64,000 nt of DNA from JAJPHF01 sp035293805. Lineage in GTDB: Bacteria > Chloroflexota > UBA6077 > JAJPHF01. Shown here piece by piece: positions 8,352 through 19,120 of the stretch. The stretch spans positions 43,228 to 107,227 of the forward strand of contig DATGMD010000087.1 of assembly GCA_035293805.1 (NCBI GenBank), read 5' to 3'. The notes under the pieces were generated by a model. It did not search any database, was not told the origin of the DNA, and was given only the letters and a program-made list of their open reading frames with translations. The translations under genes and the position numbers were made by a program. Within the stretch, counting starts at the first letter, position 1, and each line of letters starts with the position of its first letter.

Positions 8352-9557
8352 ATGGCAACGCAGACGGCGACCAAGTACGACGTGGGCGGCGTCCTGCTCG
8401 ACCGCCCGTTCAAGATCCGGCGGCTCGGCCACTTCGGCCTGAACGTGCGCGACGTCGAGCCGATGGCCCGCTTCTACCTCGACCTGCTTGGCTTCCGTCG
8501 CTCCGACGCCTCGGGCGGTGGCGGCTTCTTCTCGCGCTACGGCAGCGACCACCACGCGCTCGTCATCTTCCACAAGGAAGCCGCTGACAAGCAGCTGCTC
8601 GCCTCGCCCACGGGGCCGCGCCACTTCCGTCCCGAGAACACCATCAACCAGCTCACCTTCCAGGTCCAGAGCCGCCGCGAGGTAGTCGACGCCACGCAGT
8701 ACTTCCACGACCGCGGCGTGGACGTGAACCGCGAGGGACGCGCCGGCGGCCCCGGCTCGAACTGGCACCTCTACGTGTACGATCCCGACGACCAGATCGT
8801 CGAGCTGTACTACGGCATCGAGCAGATCGGCTGGGACGGCTACAGCAAGCCCGTGGACATGCGGCCTGGCGGCCAGCAGGCCGCGGCGCCCGCGCCGCAG
8901 CCCCCGGAGTACGAGGAGGTCGAGCAGGCGCTGGCCCGCGGCGGCAGCCCGATGACCGGCTACCGCCACGTCGAGGCGCGGCCCGCCACCTACGACGTGG
9001 ACGGCATCCTCCTGCCGCGGCCGTTCAAGATCACCAAGATCGGCCCGGTTAAGCTGTTCGTGGACGACCTGGCGGCCGCCGAGCGCTTCTACCGCGACGT
9101 GCTCGGCTTCATCCCGACCGAGGACGTGATCTGGCAGGGCGAGCGCTGCGTCTTCCTGCGCTGCGACACCGAGCACCACACAATCGGCCTCTTCCCGAAG
9201 GCCTGCCGCGACAAGCTCGGCCTCAGTCCCCACACCTCGGCCATGTCGTTCGGCATGCAGGTCGCAAACTACCGCCAGCTGAAAGACGCCGTGCGCTTCC
9301 TGCGCGAGCAGGGCGTGCGCGTCGAGACGGACCGCGTGCCGCCCGAGCTACACCCCGGCGTCGACTACGCGGCCTACGCTTTCGATCCCGACGGCCACTG
9401 CCTGGAGCTGTACTACTACATGGAGCAGGTCGGCTGGGACGGCCGAGTGCGGCCCGCGGCGCAGCGCCGCGCGGTCGATCCCCACAACTGGCCCGAGACG
9501 CTGGAGCCGCTCTCCGACACGTTCATGGGCGAGCCTTTCCTGGGCCCCTGGGCCTAG
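8352..9557 (+). CDS. Two-domain VOC protein (glyoxalase / extradiol dioxygenase-like)
   Basis: The 401-residue protein has two vicinal-oxygen-chelate modules. Module 1 (about residues 10-165) runs from LGHFGLNVRDVEPMARFYLD to DPDDQIVELYYGIEQIGWDG. Module 2 (about 215-370) runs from IGPVKLFVDDLAAAERFYRD to DPDGHCLELYYYMEQVGWDG. The repeated YDPDD...ELYY...QIGWDG shows an internal duplication. His and Glu in each module could bind metal as in catechol 2,3-dioxygenase, but the substrate cannot be read. RBS is AAGGGAACG. It is followed by a smaller VOC gene. Confidence 0.85.
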   Translation: MATQTATKYDVGGVLLDRPFKIRRLGHFGLNVRDVEPMARFYLDLLGFRRSDASGGGGFFSRYGSDHHALVIFHKEAADKQLLASPTGPRHFRPENTINQLTFQVQSRREVVDATQYFHDRGVDVNREGRAGGPGSNWHLYVYDPDDQIVELYYGIEQIGWDGYSKPVDMRPGGQQAAAPAPQPPEYEEVEQALARGGSPMTGYRHVEARPATYDVDGILLPRPFKITKIGPVKLFVDDLAAAERFYRDVLGFIPTEDVIWQGERCVFLRCDTEHHTIGLFPKACRDKLGLSPHTSAMSFGMQVANYRQLKDAVRFLREQGVRVETDRVPPELHPGVDYAAYAFDPDGHCLELYYYMEQVGWDGRVRPAAQRRAVDPHNWPETLEPLSDTFMGEPFLGPWA

Positions 9558-9723
9558 CGCTCCACTGAGGAGGGAGCGTTTCAAAGGATTACGTAGGGCG
9601 GAGTCTCGTCCCCTTGCCGCCCGGTTGCGGCCGCCGACCGTCGGCCGGCGGGGGACGCGCCCCGGCTGGTGCCTCCAGTTGAGAAATCCATGCGGTAGCT
9701 GGCGCGTGAAGGGAGCAAAGGCG

Positions 9724-10161
9724 ATGGCACCGAAGGTCACGGAGCTGAACCACTGGACGCTGGTCAGCTCGGACATCCCGCGTACCGTGCAGTTCTACGT
9801 CGACGGGCTCGGCGCCACGCAGCTCGAGCGCGAGTTCCCGACCGGCGTCGCGCTGGGCAACACGGTGATCGACATCTTTCCCGCGACCGACGACCAGCGC
9901 CCCATGCCGGGCTCGCTCGGCCAGCACCACGCCTACACGATTCGGCTCGAAGACTACGACGAGTGGGCCGAGCACCTGCGCGCGCGAGGGGCGCCGGTGC
10001 GCCTGGCCTGCCACGGGCCGCGTCTTATGACAATGTATACGCAGGACCCCGACGGCTACCATATCGAGCTGGTGGTCGAGTTCGAGAACGCCGCCGACGG
10101 CCAGCGCGAGATCGAGAAGCGCGGCATCAAGCGCTTCAGCCTCCCCGGCCGCCCCGGCTAG
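9724..10161 (+). CDS. Single-domain VOC family protein
   Basis: A 145-residue VOC protein, from ELNHWTLVSSDIPRTVQFYV to MYTQDPDGYHIELVVEFENA. His in LNHW, His in GQHHAYTIR and Glu in HIELV are candidate metal ligands. The ATG at 9724 is chosen because the upstream part of the longer frame is not VOC-like. It lies about 170 bases after the two-domain VOC gene and about 200 before the selenoprotein gene. A joint role is possible but not shown. Confidence 0.82.
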   Translation: MAPKVTELNHWTLVSSDIPRTVQFYVDGLGATQLEREFPTGVALGNTVIDIFPATDDQRPMPGSLGQHHAYTIRLEDYDEWAEHLRARGAPVRLACHGPRLMTMYTQDPDGYHIELVVEFENAADGQREIEKRGIKRFSLPGRPG

Positions 10162-10183
10162 CCCGGCGGCCAGGGGATGTCCC

Positions 10184-10293
10184 GGGGGTGCAGGAGCGTT
10201 CCCCTGCCGGGGGCCTGGGAGGTATCCCCCTCGTCCTCGTCCCTGGGGGTGCAGGGGCGCTCCCCTGCCGGGGGGCTTGGGGGGTGTCCCCCC
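10184..10293. repeat. Two tandem GC-rich repeat units
   Basis: Unit 1 (10184-10230) and unit 2 (10245-10293) both read GGGGGTGCAGG-GCG-TCCCCTGCCGGGGG followed by a G-rich then a CCCC end, about 61 bases apart. Each unit is self-complementary. A further CCCCCAGGATTGGGGGG hairpin lies at 10316-10332. The block fills the gap before the selenoprotein gene. Confidence 0.6.
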
Positions 10294-10367
10294 ACCGGCC
10301 CTCCCTATTTTCTCTCCCCCAGGATTGGGGGGCCGGGGGGGCAAACAGCAAGCGCGGGAGGTGCGCG

Positions 10368-12056
10368 GTGGTAGACATGCAGCTCGGTACAGGTACGACG
10401 AACCAGGCGCCGGACAGCGACAAGCTGACCGTCCTCAACCCGATGGGCTATCCGCCGAAGGTCAGCCCGAAGGCGCTGGCGCCGCGGCTGGACAGCCTCA
10501 ACGGCAAGACCATTTTCCTGGTAGACTGCCGCTTCGATGACTCCGACGTGTTCCTCGGACAAGTGCAGGCGTGGTTCGCCGAGCACCTGCCGCAGGTGGA
10601 GACGCGGCTCGTGCGGCTCTCCAGCGTCTACACGCGCGACGACCCCGCGACCTGGGAGCATATCCGCGCGAATGGCGCCGCCGCACTCCTCGGCGTCGGC
10701 CACTGAAGCACCTGTGCGCCGGCGGTCGCCGTGCACGCGATGACCCTCGAGAGCAAGTACGGGGTGCCCACGGTCGCCTTCCACACCGACGTCTTCGAGA
10801 AGGTCGTGCGGTCGGTGACACGGGTGAACGGCATGCCCCGCATGCGCTTCGCCTTCGTGCCCCAGCCCGTCATGGGCAAGAGCCCCGCCGAGCTGCGCGC
10901 CTACGTGAACGGCAACGACCCGATCAGCGGCCGGCCCGTCATGCAGGAAGTCATCGAGGGCCTCACTCGCCCCTTCGACGCCGAGGACCGGCAGCAGGCC
11001 ACCTGGGAGCGCTCGACGCCCCGCCTGGTCGAGCCCGACACCGAGGCGAACCTGCACCAGCTCTTCCTTGCCAACGACTGGACCGACAAGCTGCCGATCG
11101 TCCTGCCTACCGAGGAGCGCGTGGCGGAGATGCTGGCTCACACCAGCCACCGGCCCGACGAGGTGGTCGGCCACATGCGCTCGACGCACTTTCGCGAGCC
11201 CTGGGAGTACACCGTCGAGAAGGTCGCCGTCAACGCCGTCATGGCCGGCGCGCGCCCCGAGTACTTCCCCGTCATCCTGGCGCTCGCCGCGACGGGCGTC
11301 TCGGCCCGCGGCAGCTCCAGCAGCTCGATGGCGACGATGGTCGTCGTGAACGGCCCAGTGCGCCACGAGATCAGCATGAATGCGGGCACCGGCGCGATGG
11401 GGCCATACAACCACGCCAACGCCACCATCGGCCGCGCCTACAGCCTGCTCTCGCAGAACGGCCAGGGCGGCTCGACGCCCGGGCTCAGCTACATGGGCTC
11501 ACAGGGCAACGCCTACGGCTACGCCGGCATCACTTTCGCCGAGAACGAGGAGCGCAGCCCGTGGGCGCCGTTCCACGTCCAGCACGGCTTCCAGCCCGGC
11601 GACAGCACCATCAGCGTGTTCAGCGGCTGCCGCCACACCGCCTTCACGCTCGGCCTGCGCGAGCGCCACTGGCGCGAGCACGTGCGCAACATGCTGCGCG
11701 GCATGGACCCACAGTCGCCACCGACGCTGCTGCTCGACCCGATCACCGCGCGCCAGTTCGTCGACCGGGGCGGCTTCGACACGCCGGCGAAGCTGATCCA
11801 GTGGCTGCACGAGAACGCGCTGATGCCCGCCGGCGAGTATTGGGACTACCAGCTCGTGCAGAACTACATCTACCCGCGCGCCACCTTCGGCGAGGAGCCC
11901 TACGCGACGATGCTCAAGGCCGCGCCCGACGAGCTGATCCGCATGTGGCAGCCGCGGGACATCCACGTCGTCGTGGTCGGCGGCGAGACGAACGGCTACT
12001 GGCGCATTATGGGCGCGCGCTACGAGAAGACCGTCTCCGTCGACGCCTGGCGGTAG
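10368..12056 (+). CDS. Probable selenoprotein, UGSC-type family, in-frame UGA read as selenocysteine at residue 113
   Basis: Read with ordinary stops this splits into two frames, 10368-10703 and 10731-12056. They are in the same phase with only the TGA at 10704-10706 between them and no other stop. Read through, the junction is LLGVGH-U-STCAPAVAVHAM, a U-S-T-C redox motif (U113, C116) at the end of a beta strand in a thioredoxin-like context. The product would be 562 residues and resembles proteins annotated as UGSC family (seleno)protein. The C-terminal part has EISMNAGTGAMGPYNHANAT and AENEERSPWAPFHVQHGFQ. The GTG start at 10368 follows GGGAGGTG. A thioredoxin-reductase-like gene starts 6 bases later. 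The exact reaction is unknown. Confidence 0.78.
10714..10736 (+). promoter_or_regulatory. Candidate bacterial SECIS hairpin just after the UGA
   Basis: GTGC (10714-10717) pairs with GCAC (10733-10736), then G.T and C-G, then GGC (10721-10723) with GCC (10728-10730). The apical loop is GGTC and begins 18 bases after the UGA. A short stem with a G early in a small loop, 16-37 bases downstream of UGA, is the known pattern for bacterial SECIS elements. One C is bulged. Confidence 0.55.
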
Positions 12057-12062
12057 GCCACC

Positions 12063-13004
12063 GTGGCCGAGCTAGGCAACTATGACATTGTCGTCGTCGG
12101 GGCGGGGCTGGCGGGCCTGACGGCCGGGCTGTTCGCCGCGCGCCAGGGCCGCGCCACGCTGGTGCTGGAGGCGCAGGTGCCCGGCGGGCACCTGGTGAAC
12201 ATCCACCAGATCGAGGACTACCCCGGCTTCCCGGAGGGCGTGGCCGGCTACGAGCTATGCCCGCTCGTGCAGGAGCAGGCCGCGAATCAGGGCGCCGAGT
12301 TCCAGCTAGCCGCGGTGGAGCGCGTCGAGCCGGCCGACGGCGGCTGGCGCGTCCTGACCGCCGACGGCGCGTGCCAGGCGCGCGCCGTCATCGTCGCCAG
12401 CGGTTCGCGCCCCCGGGCGCTCGGCGTCCCCGGCGAGGAGCGGCTGTTCGGGCGTGGCGTCAGCCACTGCGCATCGTGCGACGGCGCCTTCGTGCGCGGC
12501 GGCACGGTGGGCGTCGTCGGCGGCGGAGACTCGGCGCTGCAAGAGGCGCTCGCGCTCAGTGAGTACGCGGCGCGCGTGCTCGTCCTCCATCGCGGCGCTA
12601 GCCTCGCGGCCCAACAGACCTACCAGGAGCGCGTGCTGGCGCACCCGGCGACCGAGGTGCGTTGCGGCGTCGTGGTCGAGGAGGTGCTGGGCGAGCAGGC
12701 GGTGAGCGGCGTGCGCCTGCGCGATGCCCCGGGCGCTGAGTCGACGCTAGAGCTAGCCGGCCTCTTCGTCTACGTCGGTCTCGCGCCCAACACCGACTGC
12801 CTGCGCGACCTGGGCGTACTCGCCCCCGGCGGCCGCGTGCCGACCGACGCCTGGATGCGCACGCCCCTGCCGGGCCTGCTCGCCGCCGGCGACGTGCGTG
12901 CCGACTCCGCGGCCCAGGCGATCACCGCCGCGGGCGACGGCGCTACCGCAGCCCTCGCCGCCCACCGCTACCTCGCCGATGGCGCCTGGCGGCCGCATCC
13001 CTAG
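12063..13004 (+). CDS. Thioredoxin-reductase-like FAD/NAD(P) disulfide oxidoreductase
   Basis: A 313-residue flavoprotein of the low-molecular-weight thioredoxin reductase fold. FAD site near the N-terminus: VVVGAGLAGLTAGLFAARQG. Redox pair C136/C139 in SHCASCDGAF. NADPH site VGVVGGGDSALQEA. C-terminal FAD contact PGLLAAGDVRADSAAQAITA. It likely passes electrons from NAD(P)H to a disulfide or selenenyl-sulfide partner. The gene starts (GTG) 6 bases after the selenoprotein gene, so that protein is the obvious partner, by inference. Confidence 0.88.
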   Translation: MAELGNYDIVVVGAGLAGLTAGLFAARQGRATLVLEAQVPGGHLVNIHQIEDYPGFPEGVAGYELCPLVQEQAANQGAEFQLAAVERVEPADGGWRVLTADGACQARAVIVASGSRPRALGVPGEERLFGRGVSHCASCDGAFVRGGTVGVVGGGDSALQEALALSEYAARVLVLHRGASLAAQQTYQERVLAHPATEVRCGVVVEEVLGEQAVSGVRLRDAPGAESTLELAGLFVYVGLAPNTDCLRDLGVLAPGGRVPTDAWMRTPLPGLLAAGDVRADSAAQAITAAGDGATAALAAHRYLADGAWRPHP

Positions 13005-13062
13005 CGCCGCGCCTCTGGTGGCGCGAGGCGCCTCCCGCCGCCCCGGTTCAGGTCGGGCCTGC

Positions 13063-13698
13063 TCACGTGCGGCGCTTCTTCATCGTGCCGTCCCATTCGG
13101 CGAGCGGCCCCGACTGCCACGACCAATCCGGCCCGAGCCGCTCGTGGCCGGGGAGAGCCGCGCGTCCGGCCGCCCACTGGAGCGTCGTCCAGTCGTCGCT
13201 CCCGGGCGGCGCCCAGGGGCACAGCCGTCGCAGGATGCGCCCGGCGAGGTCGCCGGGCGGCTCGTAGGGCAGGCCGAGCGCCGCCGCGATGTCCGCCGTA
13301 TGGATCAGCATCTCCACGCTGCTAATCGCCGCGAAGCCGCTCGCGTCGGCCATCCCCGTGGGGTGCCAGCCGCGCGCCTCGGCCGGCGTGGCCCGCGCGA
13401 TCGTCGCCAGGATCAGAGCGTTCGCCGGGATGACCCGCAGCAGGTCGGCCACGGGCGGCGGCGCGTCGCCCGCGCGGAAGCTCGGCCGCCGCTCCGTCGC
13501 GCGGGTGACCAGGTGCGTGGCATGGAACAGCGGCGCCTCGGCCATGTGCTGTAGCGTGCGGTGGCACGACCACTCCAGGTCGCGCGCCAGCACGCGCCAG
13601 TCCGCGTCCAGCGCCGGCGCCAGCGCCTCGCAGCCTAGCGTCGCCGCCGCCACCAGGTCGTCAGGAGTGAACTCCCGCCGCGTCGTTGCCGCCGTCAT
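13063..13698 (-). CDS. DinB/MDMPI-fold protein (maleylpyruvate isomerase N-terminal type)
   Basis: A 211-residue helical protein with the pattern of mycothiol-dependent maleylpyruvate isomerase N-terminal domains (DinB-like four-helix bundle). It opens with a helix carrying RDLEWSCHRTLQHMAEAPLF, where His residues may bind metal, and has ISSVEMLIHTADIAAALGL later, which can supply another ligand. Function is unknown; such proteins often act in thiol-linked isomerisation or transfer. ATG at 13698 with GAGAGGAGG upstream. Convergent with the reductase gene. Confidence 0.65.
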   Translation of the reverse strand: MTAATTRREFTPDDLVAAATLGCEALAPALDADWRVLARDLEWSCHRTLQHMAEAPLFHATHLVTRATERRPSFRAGDAPPPVADLLRVIPANALILATIARATPAEARGWHPTGMADASGFAAISSVEMLIHTADIAAALGLPYEPPGDLAGRILRRLCPWAPPGSDDWTTLQWAAGRAALPGHERLGPDWSWQSGPLAEWDGTMKKRRT

Positions 13699-13789
13699 GT
13701 TCGCCTCCTCTCACGCCGAACCGGCCATCGGCGCGATTATGGCACGCCGCCCACCCAAGCCGCTGCCCGCCGGCGAATCTTGACAGCGT

Positions 13790-13835
13790 CGCCGCCGAGG
13801 CGCCAACCCGCGAGCGGGCCGGCGCCTCGGCGGCG
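13790..13835. repeat. Perfect 15-bp inverted repeat with a nested hairpin
   Basis: CGCCGCCGAGGCGCC (13790-13804) and GGCGCCTCGGCGGCG (13821-13835) pair without mismatch. The 16-base loop itself contains CCCGC-GA-GCGGG. There is no U-run on either side. It could be a cruciform, a terminator for unseen transcripts, or a repeat unit. Confidence 0.6.
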
Positions 13836-14175
13836 AATCGCACCACGTATCTAGAGAAGGTCTGGGACAGCGATGCCCGGAGTCGCGGGGTGCATGGCGG
13901 GTGCCTCGCGCCGGGAGTCTGGACAGCCTACGGCGAGGCCCCACGTGACACACTCGGCCCCCGGCGCTGGGCCGGCACCGAGACGGCCACCGCCTGGGAC
14001 GGCAAGCGGCAAGATGGAGGGCGGGTTGCCTTCGGGCGAGCGCGCCGCACGGGCGCTCGTCGCCCCGGGCTATCCCGCGCTTCGCGGACGAAATCTCCCA
14101 GGCTCCTCGGCGCCAGCACTCGCATGGCCGGCCGGGGCGCCTGTCGGCGCGGGTGGAGTTAGACCGCGCACTCGC
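13836..14175. other. Intergenic, no gene supported
   Basis: Several open frames cross this stretch on both strands but none has a family-like sequence or a good start. Nothing beyond the inverted repeat to its left was found. Confidence 0.5.
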
Positions 14176-14445
14176 TCAATAGTCCAGATAGGCCATCGAC
14201 GGCAGCGCCAGCAGTACCAGCGCGCCGGCCCGGATTCGCTCCACGTCCGTGCGGAGCGGGTTCGGCGGCGGCACCTGCGCCAGGACCTCGTCGGACAGGC
14301 GCGCAACCTCTTGGAGGTGACGGCGCGTCTGCATGAGATCACGGCGCAGGCATCCCACCTTCGCCGCTACGGACTCCAGCAATCCCTCCAGCAAGATCAG
14401 TTCGACAGCGGCATCGATGGCATCGGCGCTGGCTGGTTCCTCCAT
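14176..14445 (-). CDS. Small helical hypothetical protein
   Basis: 89 residues, not recognised. The ATG at 14445 follows GGAGGC. The sequence is mostly helical with an amphipathic pattern: AIDAAVELILLEGLLESVAA, then RRDLMQTRRHLQEVARLSDE. It ends in a moderately hydrophobic segment (AGALVLLALPSMAYLDY). It is divergent from the fur gene at 14809. The good RBS and sensible composition favour a real gene, but it has no partner to explain it. Confidence 0.5.
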   Translation of the reverse strand: MEEPASADAIDAAVELILLEGLLESVAAKVGCLRRDLMQTRRHLQEVARLSDEVLAQVPPPNPLRTDVERIRAGALVLLALPSMAYLDY

Positions 14446-14653
14446 TCACGGCCTCCCTAAGGCCCACGCGGCGCAACATCATAGCCCGGGACCCAAGGCA
14501 CCTGCGAGCCTGGCCACGGCGGGCCCGAGACCAGCTCACGAAGCAAGCGCAGCGCGCGACCGCGCTCCTCCTACCCGCCGGGGCTGCAGTGGCCGAGCCT
14601 CGGCGGGACAGGGTGGCGCGAGATGGATACACGTTAGCAACACCGACTCGCTA

Positions 14654-14682
14654 TTGACAAGGCCGCGATGGGCTGGTAATCT
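14654..14682 (+). promoter_or_regulatory. Promoter of the first fur-family gene
   Basis: TTGACA (14654-14659), a 17-base spacer and TAATCT (14677-14682) form a near-consensus sigma-70 promoter. Confidence 0.65.
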
Positions 14683-14704
14683 GGGCTCATCGATAATGGT
14701 TCGC

Positions 14705-14735
14705 TTCTAAAATTAGTTGGCAATTTAAGTTGGTA
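14705..14735 (+). promoter_or_regulatory. AT-rich candidate Fur/PerR operator
   Basis: Just downstream of the predicted start lies an AT island unlike its surroundings. It contains CTAAAATTAG (14707-14716), a near-perfect palindrome, and repeats of the form TAGTTGG / AAGTTGG. Fur-family regulators often control themselves through such AT-rich palindromes, so an autoregulatory site is plausible. Confidence 0.4.
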
Positions 14736-14808
14736 GCGGGCTCGGGAAGGAGCGTGCTAGCAGCTTGGGGAACGTACAGGTCGCGCGGCAGAGGCGAGCG
14801 CAACCGTG

Positions 14809-15354
14809 ATGTCCAGTGGGCAGCGCTACGCTGAGCTGGTGCGAGCGCTGGAGCGTGGTGGGTATCGGCTCACGCCGCAGCGTGAGGCGGTGCTGCGCGT
14901 CCTGGCTTACACCTCGCAGCATCCCAGCGCCGAGCAGATCTATGATCAGGCGCGCGAGCACTGCCACTTGACTAGCCGGGCAACCGTGTACAACACGATG
15001 AGCGTGCTCAAGGAGCTCGGCGAAGTCGAGGACCTCGACCTCGTTGGCCTCGGCCACCGCTACGGCGCCCATTCGCCGGGGCAGCACGCGCACCTAATAT
15101 GTACGCGCTGCAGCCGCATCGACGACTACGACAGCCCCGAGCTGCGCATGGTGCTGGCTGCCACGGTGGTGGCCAGTGGCTACCACAACACCTATTGCCG
15201 CCTGGACGTGTACGGCGAATGCCCGGCGTGCCAGGGGCAAGAGGGCCATTCCGAACCGGTCCGTGCCCGGCGCGATTCGCCGCCGGGTGACGCCGCTACA
15301 CGGAGGGAGGTGGGAGGCGGCGCGCCGCCAGCAGGGGCAGGCTCACCAGTCTAG
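14809..15354 (+). CDS. Fur-family transcriptional regulator (PerR/Fur-like)
   Basis: A metal-dependent repressor with an N-terminal winged helix and a C-terminal dimerisation domain. The wing region reads YRLTPQREAVLRVLAYT and ATVYNTMSVLKELGEVEDLD. The metal region has HAHLICTRCSRIDDY (CxxC) and ends CPACQG (second CxxC), so the structural zinc site is complete. About 30 polar residues trail beyond the usual C-terminus. With katG and two other Fur-like sequences nearby, a peroxide-sensing role is likely, but PerR and Fur cannot be told apart here. GTG at 14806 is an alternative start. Confidence 0.85.
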   Translation: MSSGQRYAELVRALERGGYRLTPQREAVLRVLAYTSQHPSAEQIYDQAREHCHLTSRATVYNTMSVLKELGEVEDLDLVGLGHRYGAHSPGQHAHLICTRCSRIDDYDSPELRMVLAATVVASGYHNTYCRLDVYGECPACQGQEGHSEPVRARRDSPPGDAATRREVGGGAPPAGAGSPV

Positions 15355-15402
15355 GGTGGACAGTGCGCAGGTAGGGGTACCGGCTCGCCGGACCCTGCCG
15401 CC

Positions 15403-15771
15403 GCTGTGCAGCGTCTCGGCCTTCGCGTCACCGCCGTACGGTTGGCTGGCGATGCTGACGCGCTTGCTGCAAGCGCACCTCATTCGATGTTGACGCGGTC
15501 GTCAGCGCCGTGCCCGATCGCCTCGGGTGGCTCGTCCCAGACCATGCAGAATGCGCTACGCTCGTTTACCGACGGTAGGTCGGGGCGTCGCATCGAGCCG
15601 GCAGGCCGGCCAGGCCTGTACGAGTTCCGCGTCGGCGACAACCCCCAGATTGTCTGCCGTCGCTGCGACGCCATCGCTGATGCTGACTGTGCGGTCGACG
15701 ACACCGCGTGCCTGATGGCCGCCACCGACTCGGGCTACGAGATCGGCGAAGCCGGAGTCATCTACTGCTAG
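15403..15771 (+). pseudogene. Decayed furA-like gene directly upstream of katG
   Basis: The C-terminal part matches FurA-type regulators that precede katG in actinobacteria (RRIEPAGRPGLYEFRVGDN, IVCRRCDAIADADCAVDD), but it stops at GVIYC, before the second CxxC. The DNA-binding half is broken. The frame shows LGLRVTAVRLA, loses similarity, and the neighbouring frame carries the expected DVDAVVSAVPDRLGW before the first frame resumes at SSQTMQNALRSFTD. This implies two compensating shifts plus both ends missing. It still sits 31 bases before katG, the ancestral position of furA. Confidence 0.65.
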
Positions 15772-15802
15772 AAGGCAACAGGCCGAAAGGGGAAGGACCG
15801 AC

Positions 15803-18079
<2,277 letters not shown>

Positions 18080-18101
18080 GTTCGTTACCAACACCGTTGC
18101 A

Positions 18102-18142
18102 GCAAAGCGCGGGCTACCCTCTGCGGTTGGCCCGCGCTTTGC
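18102..18142 (+). terminator. Terminator hairpin after katG
   Basis: GCAAAGCGCGGGC (18102-18114) pairs perfectly with GCCCGCGCTTTGC (18130-18142) around a 15-base loop, 23 bases after the katG stop. The T-rich stretch is inside the stem end (CTTTGCTATTG). Confidence 0.65.
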
Positions 18143-18236
18143 TATTGACGGGGGGACGTACCGAGTCAGCAGGCCACGCGCACGTTGTGAGAGAGAGGCG
18201 CCGGCATGGCCCGCAGACATCGCGGTCGCCCCGAGT

Positions 18237-18470
18237 ACGTATGATACGCGTCAAACTGGGCAAACGACCGCCATCGCGGCCATTCGGATTGTCATCGTCG
18301 CCATCCCCCTGCGCCTCATCGATACTGGATTGCTGGTGCAGGTTGCCTGGCTGCTCACCGCCTGGGGGCTAGCAGGTGTCGTGTACGCGCCCCGGACCAT
18401 CGCCGAGTCCAGCGCCGAAGCGGGCAGCGCCACGACGCCAGTAGAGCGCTTGCTGGAATGTCAAGGATGA
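18237..18470 (+). pseudogene. Possible remnant of a small membrane protein
   Basis: An open frame without a usable start encodes a plausible membrane-protein tail: AIAAIRIVIVAIPLRLIDTG, LLVQVAWLLTAWGLAGVVYA, then a polar end ERLLECQG. Two hydrophobic segments look unlike random GC-rich translation, but I do not recognise the family. It may be a decayed or truncated gene. Confidence 0.3.
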
Positions 18471-18539
18471 TGAGAGAATCAATTAGCGCGATGATGTCTC
18501 TGTAACGATGTGGTTCAGGCAGGGAGGGTGAGCTGGAGC

Positions 18540-18992
18540 GTGGATAAGGAGCAGCGCCTGAAGCAGCTCGTCGGCCGGCTCCGCGAGCATGGACACCGCA
18601 TGACCCCTCAGCGGATGGCCGTGCTCCAGGAGTTACTGCGGACCGACCGGCATCCAAGCGTGGAAGAGATCTATCGCGCGCTTCAGCCGACGTACCCGAT
18701 GATGAGCCTTGCCACCGTGTACAAGACCGTGGCGACACTGAAAGACCTCGGCGAAGTGCTGGAATTGGAATTCAGCGACGGGCACAATCGCTACGACGCC
18801 TGGATGCCGCAGCCGCATCCCCACCTGATCTGCCGCGACTGTAACCGCATCGAAGATCACCCGATTGACGAGCTAGATCGACTGATGACCGACGCGGCGA
18901 TGCAAAGCGGCTATCAGCTACTTTCCATGCGCCTCGACCTCTACGGGATTTGCGGCCAGTGCAGCGGAAGCGCCACGCCAGCTCCCGCGTAG
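18540..18992 (+). CDS. Fur-family transcriptional regulator (second intact copy)
   Basis: About 150 residues. Winged helix: GHRMTPQRMAVLQELLRTDR and LATVYKTVATLKDLGEVLEL. Metal-binding half: HPHLICRDCNRIEDH, ending LYGICGQCSG, so both CxxC zinc motifs are present. The start is uncertain: GTG at 18510, 18528 or 18540 all work, and 18540 gives the usual distance to the first helix. Together with the fur gene at 14809 it brackets katG. Confidence 0.83.
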   Translation: MDKEQRLKQLVGRLREHGHRMTPQRMAVLQELLRTDRHPSVEEIYRALQPTYPMMSLATVYKTVATLKDLGEVLELEFSDGHNRYDAWMPQPHPHLICRDCNRIEDHPIDELDRLMTDAAMQSGYQLLSMRLDLYGICGQCSGSATPAPA

Positions 18993-19120
18993 CATCGACG
19001 CAAGAGAGCTTCAGCTCCGGCTTCCTCCAAGCGCGCCACGGCCTACCGACGTTCGCCCACGCCAGGTAGAACCGAGGCGAGCGTTTAGCAGGCGGGCGGC
19101 GGCGGAGCGCCGCGCGCCGG

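Noticed and set aside
10704..10706. TGA as a genuine stop separating two genes
   Set aside because: Same phase on both sides, no other stop, no RBS before the GTG at 10731, a UxxC motif and a well-placed hairpin argue for selenocysteine.
10571..12085. 504-residue alternative frame in the selenoprotein gene
   Set aside because: Overlaps a conserved frame and has an Arg/Ala/His-rich shadow composition.
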